NCBI GenBank assembly: GCA_900771185.1 | Contig: CAAGND010000144.1 | Location: forward strand, 1 to 5,257 | Source of the DNA: Clostridia bacterium | Lineage (GTDB): Bacteria; Bacillota; Clostridia; Oscillospirales; Acutalibacteraceae | Length of the DNA: 5,257 nt | Direction of reading: 5' to 3' | Shown here: one piece after another, positions 1-4,638 of the stretch | How positions within the stretch are numbered: the stretch's first letter is position 1 | Layout of the letters: each line of letters opens with the position of its first letter | Program-made: the position numbers and the translations under genes | The notes under the pieces: model-generated | Databases searched by the model: none | The model's input: the letters and a program-made list of their open reading frames with translations, nothing else | What the model was told of the DNA's origin: nothing

Positions 1-273
1 ACCTCAAGCCCTGTTTTCAACGGATTTGTTCAGCCGCTGAGATATAAAAACAAGATGTACCTCTACGGAGTCAACACCGAGATCGGTTACAACAGCCAGG
101 GCTATTATCTCTATATCGGACCGCCCGACTATGATCTGACGCAAAACGAGGATGCGCTCATTCTTGACGGCGAAGTAAAATATCAGATAGACCGCGCCGA
201 GAAGATAAAAATCGGAAGTGAGGTTCTTTACGTCTGGGCTGTTGTGAGAACGGTCGTCGAAATAACAGAATAG
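1..273 (+). CDS. Phage/phage-tail-like small structural protein, 3' fragment
   Basis: The reading frame is open from the first base to a TAG stop, giving 90 codons, so the gene starts left of the window. The ATG at 55 has no ribosome site before it and is probably internal. The visible protein is rich in Tyr and aromatic beta-strand residues (LYIGPPDYDLT, then a Gly-Glu-Val-Lys-Tyr strand and the ending LYVWAVVRTVVEITE). There are no membrane segments and no cysteines. The pattern of a short beta-rich protein with a YxIxxAExIxxGxxxxYVWAVV ending resembles small neck or head-tail joining proteins of Firmicutes phages. That is recall of a pattern, not a verified match. The following co-directional gene carries clear phage tail-fibre features, which supports a phage or tailocin-like operon. 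The exact role is not recognised. Confidence 0.6.
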   Translation, partial: TSSPVFNGFVQPLRYKNKMYLYGVNTEIGYNSQGYYLYIGPPDYDLTQNEDALILDGEVKYQIDRAEKIKIGSEVLYVWAVVRTVVEITE

Positions 274-319
274 AAAAATCGGAACTGCCGAAAGTCGATA
301 TTTCATATTAAAACCAAAG

Positions 320-347
320 GGCCGCAGAGCTTCAAGGCTCTGCGGTC
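320..347 (+). other. Intercistronic stem-loop in the phage-like operon
   Basis: A perfect 9-bp stem (322-330 CCGCAGAGC, 337-345 GCTCTGCGG) closes a 6-base loop (TTCAAG, 331-336). A G-U pair (321/346) and a G-C pair (320/347) extend it to 11 pairs. On the + strand the 3' side continues GGAAAGGCTGG, with no T run, so it is not a normal intrinsic terminator in the direction of the operon. On the - strand it is followed by a weak T-rich stretch. It ends just before the probable ribosome site of the next gene (GGAAAGG, 348-354). It could therefore stabilise or separate the two parts of the message, or affect translation of the downstream gene. The structure is visible; its role is inferred. Confidence 0.6.
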
Positions 348-365
348 GGAAAGGCTGGTGATTAA

Positions 366-1205
366 ATGAGCGAAATAAGTGTCCTGCCCTCCGAAATAGC
401 CGCTTGGCTTGCGGAACAGGAGCGGCTTGCGGGGATAAGATTCATAACCGAGTTCCCTTCGGTCAAGAAGGAGATACCCTTGAAGCGTGTGACCGTGGCG
501 GTCGGCATCGAAGAGATGAAGCTTGAGGACAGCTTTACGGAGAATGACGAGGGAGTGCTTATAGAAAACGAGTTCTGCCGCCTTGCCACAATAAAAATAA
601 AGCTCGGCATACATGTCCCGTATACCGAGGGCGGCGCAAGATGCCACGATATTCTGACAAACGTCATCGATTGTCTGACTTTTGACACGGATCTCAACGT
701 TGTTGAATCCGGCTGCGGGAGCGTCAGGGCGGATCGCGACACCGATGCTTTTGTCCTTGAAGCTTATGTGCTTTTGCAGGCTGATTTTTGCCCTGCAGAC
801 GGCTCCGGAGTCAACTTTGAGTCGTTCCTCGACAAGGAGCTTCTCTGCGGCTCGCATATCCGCAACAACGATATACATGTCACTGCCGCCGACAAGGCGC
901 TGTGGAACGCGCCGTTTGTGACAGGCGCTTACACCGGGACGGGAACCAGCTCACGCACGATAACGCTCGGTTTTTCTCCCCGGCTGGTCATAGTTGTGGC
1001 GGTGGATATGCCAACCTCCGTTGTCAGCTTCACGGACAGCACAACCACCTCATATATAGGAATAGGCACATCATCGGGAAGCACCATGGGTATAACGATA
1101 ACGAGCACCGGCTTTCGGCTGAGCCAAAGCGCCACCTATATGTCGAGCAAAATGAAATATAACGAAACCGGAGAATCATACGCCTATATAGCGTTCCGGG
1201 TATAA
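366..1205 (+). CDS. Phage-like composite protein: neck/tail-completion-like domain plus tail-fibre tip
   Basis: A protein of 279 residues. The ATG follows a GGAAAGG ribosome-site candidate with an 11-base gap. Residues 1-~145 start with a helix (SEIAAWLAEQERL), then alternate beta strands (RVTVAVGIEEMKL; RLATIKIKLGIHVPY) with a helix (CHDILTNVIDCLTF) and end in FVLEAYVLLQADF. This layout resembles small phage tail-completion or tail-terminator proteins; that is pattern inference. Residues 171-182 (HVTAADKALWNA) match the linker seen in many Firmicutes phage tail fibres. Residues 184-279 look like a fibre-tip domain: GAYTGTGTSSRTITLGFSPRL near its start, a Thr/Ser/Gly-rich middle, and a closing NETGESYAYIAFRV strand. 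The fibre assignment is fairly firm and the N-terminal one is tentative. It is the last gene of its operon and ends at a terminator. It may act as a surface-binding component of a prophage or domesticated tail particle. Confidence 0.72.
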   Translation: MSEISVLPSEIAAWLAEQERLAGIRFITEFPSVKKEIPLKRVTVAVGIEEMKLEDSFTENDEGVLIENEFCRLATIKIKLGIHVPYTEGGARCHDILTNVIDCLTFDTDLNVVESGCGSVRADRDTDAFVLEAYVLLQADFCPADGSGVNFESFLDKELLCGSHIRNNDIHVTAADKALWNAPFVTGAYTGTGTSSRTITLGFSPRLVIVVAVDMPTSVVSFTDSTTTSYIGIGTSSGSTMGITITSTGFRLSQSATYMSSKMKYNETGESYAYIAFRV

Positions 1206-1246
1206 AAAATCTGCCGCACCGACGAAACTGTGCGGCAGTTTTTTTT
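1204..1246. terminator. Bidirectional intrinsic terminator between convergent genes
   Basis: A perfect 9-bp GC-rich stem (1211-1219 CTGCCGCAC, 1230-1238 GTGCGGCAG) has a 10-base loop. It is followed by eight T (1239-1246) on the + strand and preceded by six A (1204-1209), which give a T run on the - strand. It can stop transcription from the phage-like operon and from the symporter gene. The symporter's TAA stop (1245-1247) lies inside the T run, so the two operons are packed with almost no spare sequence. Confidence 0.93.
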
Positions 1247-2693
1247 ATACTTTTTGAACCTCAGCGGGAATCTCAGCCTGTTCGGCAAGCTTTCTGCGTT
1301 CGCTCAGTTCAAGCTCTATCCTCGCCTGCTGCTCCCTGTCATCCTTGACAAACGCTATCGCCGCAAGGTATAGCACGCATCCGATAACCGGACCGAGCAT
1401 AAACATCGGCCACTGCCATTTTTTGAAGGTGGCGTTCTGCGGGATTCCCGCGGCTTTGTCCGCGCTGCTGTAACCGAGCAGGGAGAGCAGCGCTCCCTCC
1501 ACATAGTTGCCGACAGCCGAGGTCATCTTGGTAGTAAAATTCTGCATTGAGAAGGACACGCCCTCAGTACGCATGCCGGTTTTCCACTCAACATAGTCTA
1601 TTGAGTCGCTTGTCAGCGAGCGGTGTGCTATATCGAGCATGGAATTGGGTATGCTCGTCACCGACATCAGAAGCATGACCGCGACCATCTGACCTATCGA
1701 CTGATAGCCGATAAAATAGGAGATGACCCTGAGAATGATAGTGCTTATCTGGGCGACAAGAAGAATCTTCTTCATTCCGCCTATCTTCTTGGCAAATTTC
1801 GTGGCGAAGAACACGGCGAAAACTCCGGGCAGACCGGTTATAATTCCATAGATGAACTCAACTTCCATTCCGTTGATATGTCTTGAGGCTATGTCATAGG
1901 ACACCATGTTTTCAAAGAAATAGGCATTTTGAACCTTGAGGCTCAGACCTGTGAGAAAACGCGCAAGGGAGATGAGCAGAAGCGTTCTGTTATAGCGTAT
2001 TATTGAAAGGGATTTCCACACGCTCTCCTGAGATTTGTCGCTGCGCACACGCTCCTTAATCCTGTGGGCTGCGAACGAAATTATCTCGCCGCCGAGACCG
2101 AACAGCAGCGCGCAGATCATGAAAACCTGCATATCCGCAAGTCCGAAGCTGTTGAGTATGCTTCTGAGCATCTGGAACACACCGGCTATTGCTCCGCCCG
2201 CGCCCGCGCCAATGGAAACCCACTGCGCGACTCTCGCGCGCTCCTGCGACAGCGGCGATGAGGTTGCGACCATGCCCCAGAGGGCGACATCCTGGAACGA
2301 ATAGAAGAAATCCCAGACAAAATATATAACAAGGATATAGACTATCTTGCCCGTCTCATTGAAGCTGACATTCATGAACATCAGAGCCGCCAGCGCTCCG
2401 ATTATCGGAGGCGTTATGGCAAGATACGGTCTGAGCTTTTCGCCGTTTTTGAACCGAAATCTGTCCGTGAGCGCTCCTATGACCGGGTCATTGAGCGCAT
2501 CCCAGAAATAGCTGATAAAAAATATTGTGCCGACCTTTTTGGGCGCAATGTGCAAAAGGTTGGTGCAGAAATATTTTATCCAGCCCGATATGTAACCGTA
2601 GGAAATGTTTTGACCCGCAAGACCCACCGAATAGCTGAAAAGCTCACTGTTCGGCACCCGGTTCTTGTCAATCTGTTTTAAATCCCTTGCCAA
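1245..2693 (-). CDS. GPH-family (MelB-like) MFS cation:sugar symporter
   Basis: A 482-residue membrane protein, close to the usual GPH length (about 450-480), with about 12 hydrophobic segments and a charged C-terminal tail (residues 449-482). GPH permeases import glycosides, pentosides or uronides with Na+ or H+. The family signature is clear. WDALNDP (64-70) aligns with the MelB cation-site motif and keeps both aspartates (D65 and D69, for MelB D55 and D59). FVWDFFYSFQDVALWG carries D135 for MelB D124. IDYVEWKTGMRTEG followed by FSMQNFTTK gives K389 for MelB K377. The MelB sugar-site D19 position appears to be Asn (GQN, 27-29), so the substrate probably differs from melibiose; alignments are by eye. 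The start is TTG, chosen because AGGAGG lies 9 bases before it and the next in-frame Met is residue 106. It is transcribed alone and diverges from a secreted hydrolase gene. The substrate is unknown. Confidence 0.93.
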   Translation of the reverse strand: MARDLKQIDKNRVPNSELFSYSVGLAGQNISYGYISGWIKYFCTNLLHIAPKKVGTIFFISYFWDALNDPVIGALTDRFRFKNGEKLRPYLAITPPIIGALAALMFMNVSFNETGKIVYILVIYFVWDFFYSFQDVALWGMVATSSPLSQERARVAQWVSIGAGAGGAIAGVFQMLRSILNSFGLADMQVFMICALLFGLGGEIISFAAHRIKERVRSDKSQESVWKSLSIIRYNRTLLLISLARFLTGLSLKVQNAYFFENMVSYDIASRHINGMEVEFIYGIITGLPGVFAVFFATKFAKKIGGMKKILLVAQISTIILRVISYFIGYQSIGQMVAVMLLMSVTSIPNSMLDIAHRSLTSDSIDYVEWKTGMRTEGVSFSMQNFTTKMTSAVGNYVEGALLSLLGYSSADKAAGIPQNATFKKWQWPMFMLGPVIGCVLYLAAIAFVKDDREQQARIELELSERRKLAEQAEIPAEVQKV

Positions 2694-2708
2694 GTATATT
2701 CCCCTCCT
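2691..2708 (-). promoter_or_regulatory. Strong ribosome site with TTG start of the symporter
   Basis: Read on the - strand, AGGAGGGG (2708-2701) precedes the TTG start codon (2693-2691). The gap is 9 bases after AGGAGG. No in-frame ATG lies close by, so this site decides the start. The near-perfect Shine-Dalgarno may compensate for the weaker TTG initiation codon. Confidence 0.85.
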
Positions 2709-2726
2709 GCGTTGTTATTGTATATA

Positions 2727-2755
2727 AGTTTAATATATTTCCATGCATTTTACAA
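2727..2755 (-). promoter_or_regulatory. Candidate promoter of the symporter gene
   Basis: On the - strand TTGTAA (2755-2750) and TAAACT (2732-2727) are separated by 17 bases. Each box matches 4 of 6 sigma-A consensus bases. Transcription would start near 2720, giving a leader of about 27 bases to the TTG codon. The region is very AT-rich, so similar matches arise by chance, and this is only the best of several weak options. Confidence 0.3.
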
Positions 2756-2774
2756 TAATTTTAGTATATTTTTT

Positions 2775-2788
2775 TCGTAACGCTTGCA
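2775..2788 (-). promoter_or_regulatory. cre-like (CcpA/LacI-family) operator candidate
   Basis: The - strand reads TGCAAGCGTTACGA. Compared with the Gram-positive catabolite-responsive element pattern WTGNAANCGNWNNCWW, it keeps TG, AA, the central CG and the following W, and departs at the first W and at the C near the end. It overlaps the -35 box of the rightward hydrolase promoter and lies about 20 bases upstream of the candidate symporter -35. It could repress the hydrolase and affect the symporter when preferred sugars are present. A LacI-family local regulator is also possible, but none is encoded in view. Confidence 0.35.
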
Positions 2789-2812
2789 CGTTTTCTTCTT
2801 ATAGTATATTAT
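2784..2812 (+). promoter_or_regulatory. Sigma-A-type promoter of the secreted hydrolase gene
   Basis: A -35 box TTGCAC (2784-2789) and a -10 box TATTAT (2807-2812; five of six consensus bases) are separated by the optimal 17 bases. Transcription would begin near 2819, giving a leader of roughly 30 bases that contains only the ribosome site. It is the best promoter match in the window. Confidence 0.65.
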
Positions 2813-2835
2813 ATCTATACATCAAGCAAAAGCTC

Positions 2836-2855
2836 AGGAGGATAAAATGAAATGA
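2836..2855 (+). promoter_or_regulatory. Ribosome site with a two-codon mini-ORF overlapping the hydrolase start
   Basis: AGGAGG (2836-2841) is followed by two nearby ATG codons. The first (2847-2849, gap 5) is out of frame and reads Met-Lys-stop: ATG AAA TGA, ending at 2855. The second (2852-2854, gap 10) starts the 556-residue hydrolase. The segment is a 5-base tandem duplication of ATGAA (2847-2851, 2852-2856). Ribosomes starting at the first ATG would stop over the real start and could re-initiate, so the mini-ORF may lower or couple translation. Confidence 0.6.
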
Positions 2856-4522
2856 AACGTGTGTTAAGTCTTATAATCGCGGTCGCGCTGGTGCTGGCGT
2901 GCGCTGCCCCCGCCTTTGCCGGGCATGAGTGTGACTGCGGCAACGCACCGATACTCGTAATCAGCGGCATGGGCGGCTCCCCCATGATTCTGGACGAGGG
3001 AACCGAAAATGAAAAATCGGCATTTCCTCCCGAAATAGACATGGCATCCCTTGTCTCCGCAATCGTCAAGGGCATTGCACTCGGCTCTCTCTATGGAGAC
3101 TGGAACAAGTTTGCCGATGCGGTCATACCTGCGGTCTATGATATTTTTGACCCCATAGCCTGCAATCCCGACGGCACCTCGAAGTACAATATCTCCGTTG
3201 AGAAATTCAACACCTCAATGGAATACTACCCCTGCATAACCGGCGAGGAGGAGAACAGCCCTTACAGTGACGGCAATGAATATGCACTTCTGCGCCGAGC
3301 CTCAGAGGCGATTGGCGCTGACCATGTATATTTCTTCAACTATGACTGGCGTCTCGATCCCTTTGACCACGCGGCGGAAATTAATGAGCTTATACAGCAG
3401 ATAAAGCGCGAGACAGGTCATGACAAGGTCACTCTCGCTCCGTGCAGCATGGGCGGCGCCCCGACAATGGCATATCTCTCCGCATACGGCACGGACGATG
3501 TCGCAGGATGCGTGTTTCTCTCCACCGTTTTCTACGGCACACGCATAGCAAGCGACCTCTTTTCAAACAAAATCAACTTTGACCCCGACTGCGTAACCCG
3601 CTACATAGCCGGCATCAGCACGGGCAATGAGTTTTTGGACGCTCTCCTTGAAGCACTCATTCCGGCCGTTAACGAAGCCGGGCTCATGGGTGCGCTGACG
3701 GATTTTCTCAACAACGGTGTGGATGAGATAAAAGACAAGGTCTACGATGAGGTGTTCAGAGAAATTTTCGCCACGATGCCGGGGCTCTGGGCAACGGTCG
3801 ATGAGGACTACTATGACGGAGCGAAAGCGTTCATGCTGAGCAAGAATGTCGACAGCGAGCTTATAAGAAAAATCGACCGTTATCACAACGAGGTCGCCCT
3901 GCACAGAGATGATATTTTGCTAAAAGCTCACGAAAGCGGAGTTAAAATCGTTGTTCTCTCAAACTACAATTCCGCCTGCATCCCCGTCTACGAAAGCGCC
4001 GACATGCACAGCGACGCGACGCTCGAAACTCAGTATATGAGCGCTGGAGCAGTCTGCGCGAAAATGGACGAAACTCTCCCCGAGGGATACATCCAGGAAA
4101 ACACCGAGTGCGGTCACAACCACATCTCACCCGACAACATCATAGATACGTCCACCTGCCTTTTCCCCGAATACACCTGGTTCGGCAAGGACTGGCCGCA
4201 CGTCTGCGGAAAATATGACAACGGCTACTGCGACTTTGTCATGTGGCTGCTGACCTATCGCGGACAGCCCACTATACATACCAATCCCGATTATCCGCAG
4301 TTCCTCGGGCGCAGCGGAGACCAGATAATGAACCTCGAAACCGGAGAGGTTCTGCCGCTCGGCTTTAAGCTTGAGCCTGCCGAGAATCAGCAGACTGCCG
4401 ACATCGGCAGTGACAATAACGAAATTCTTTCGCCCGAAACCGGGGCAGGTTCCTGCGCCGCCGGTGCGGTGATGCTGTTTGCGCTGTGCTTAGGCGGCGT
4501 GAGCAGGAAAAAGAGTTATTAA
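2852..4522 (+). CDS. Secreted, wall-anchored LCAT/lipase-like alpha/beta hydrolase
   Basis: A 556-residue exported protein. Residues 1-23 form a signal peptide, with cleavage expected after AFA. A leading alpha/beta-hydrolase strand with an oxyanion-type loop follows (ILVISGMGGSPM, 34-45). FNYDWRLDP (162-170) matches the DWR motif of lecithin:cholesterol acyltransferase relatives. LAPCSMGGAP (195-204) is the nucleophile elbow with predicted catalytic Ser199. HSDATLETQYMSAGA (386-400) probably holds catalytic Asp388, and TWFGKDWPH (442-450) the catalytic His450. It probably cleaves or transfers an acyl group on a lipid or other ester; the substrate is unknown. The mature part before the anchor has 13 cysteines, including HECDCG at its N-terminus, which is unusual for a secreted protein. 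The C-terminus has SPETG (527-531), a hydrophobic stretch and RKKSY, a sortase-type anchor. C17 could hint at a lipoprotein, but VLAC is a poor lipobox. A gene for a second exported protein follows on the same strand. Confidence 0.85.
   Translation: MKRVLSLIIAVALVLACAAPAFAGHECDCGNAPILVISGMGGSPMILDEGTENEKSAFPPEIDMASLVSAIVKGIALGSLYGDWNKFADAVIPAVYDIFDPIACNPDGTSKYNISVEKFNTSMEYYPCITGEEENSPYSDGNEYALLRRASEAIGADHVYFFNYDWRLDPFDHAAEINELIQQIKRETGHDKVTLAPCSMGGAPTMAYLSAYGTDDVAGCVFLSTVFYGTRIASDLFSNKINFDPDCVTRYIAGISTGNEFLDALLEALIPAVNEAGLMGALTDFLNNGVDEIKDKVYDEVFREIFATMPGLWATVDEDYYDGAKAFMLSKNVDSELIRKIDRYHNEVALHRDDILLKAHESGVKIVVLSNYNSACIPVYESADMHSDATLETQYMSAGAVCAKMDETLPEGYIQENTECGHNHISPDNIIDTSTCLFPEYTWFGKDWPHVCGKYDNGYCDFVMWLLTYRGQPTIHTNPDYPQFLGRSGDQIMNLETGEVLPLGFKLEPAENQQTADIGSDNNEILSPETGAGSCAAGAVMLFALCLGGVSRKKSY
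4430..4519 (+). other. C-terminal cell-wall sorting signal (SPETG type)
   Basis: The last 30 residues of the hydrolase comprise SPETG (527-531), a Gly/Ala/Leu-rich hydrophobic stretch (about 533-550) and the basic tail SRKKSY. This three-part layout is the standard sortase substrate signal. The motif is of the SPxTG kind recognised by Clostridioides difficile SrtB rather than LPxTG. It predicts covalent attachment to peptidoglycan after cleavage between Thr530 and Gly531. No sortase gene lies in the window. Confidence 0.75.
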
Positions 4523-4560
4523 AAGCAAGCAACAGTGTTTAAACCAATTATTAACAAACA

Positions 4561-4589
4561 TTTATAGCATAGTTGCTATATTGTAAAAT
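4561..4589 (+). promoter_or_regulatory. Candidate promoter of the surface protein gene
   Basis: TTTATA (4561-4566; four of six consensus bases) and TAAAAT (4584-4589; five of six) have a 17-base spacer. A start near 4596 would leave a leader of about 43 bases. The gap after the hydrolase stop contains no clear terminator, so read-through from the hydrolase promoter could also supply this gene. Confidence 0.45.
4563..4580. repeat. Perfect 7-bp inverted repeat over the promoter spacer
   Basis: TATAGCA (4563-4569) and TGCTATA (4574-4580) flank a 4-base centre, TAGT. The repeat covers part of the candidate -35 box and most of the spacer, where a repressor operator could sit. As RNA it would be a weak, AT-rich hairpin followed by TTGTAAAAT, so it is a poor terminator for the upstream gene. 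Confidence 0.5.
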
Positions 4590-4638
4590 ATATGGCTTCA
4601 GATATTTCCAAGGACAAAATTAAGAAATGAGGGATAAC

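Noticed and set aside
55..273. A complete 72-residue gene starting at ATG 55
   Set aside because: The frame stays open to the first base and there is no ribosome site before this ATG, so it is the tail of a longer gene.
320..347. Hairpin as an intrinsic terminator of the first gene
   Set aside because: There is no T run on the + strand after the stem, and the next gene starts 19 bases later on the same strand.
303..878. Long antisense open frame (191 codons) opposite the phage-like composite gene
   Set aside because: It lies almost wholly inside the sense gene. It has no ribosome site or promoter, and its protein lacks any recognisable pattern. The sense frame carries clear fibre motifs.
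2035..2304. Open frames on the + strand inside the symporter gene
   Set aside because: They are shadows of a gene with clear GPH-family motifs and have no start signals.
2894..2905. Lipoprotein lipobox (VLAC, Cys17) in the hydrolase signal peptide
   Set aside because: Leu at the second position is unusual for a lipobox, a good AFA cleavage site follows at 21-23, and a C-terminal wall anchor makes lipidation unnecessary.
4563..4589. Inverted repeat as terminator of the hydrolase gene
   Set aside because: The stem is only 7 AT-rich pairs and is followed by TTGTAAAAT rather than a T run.
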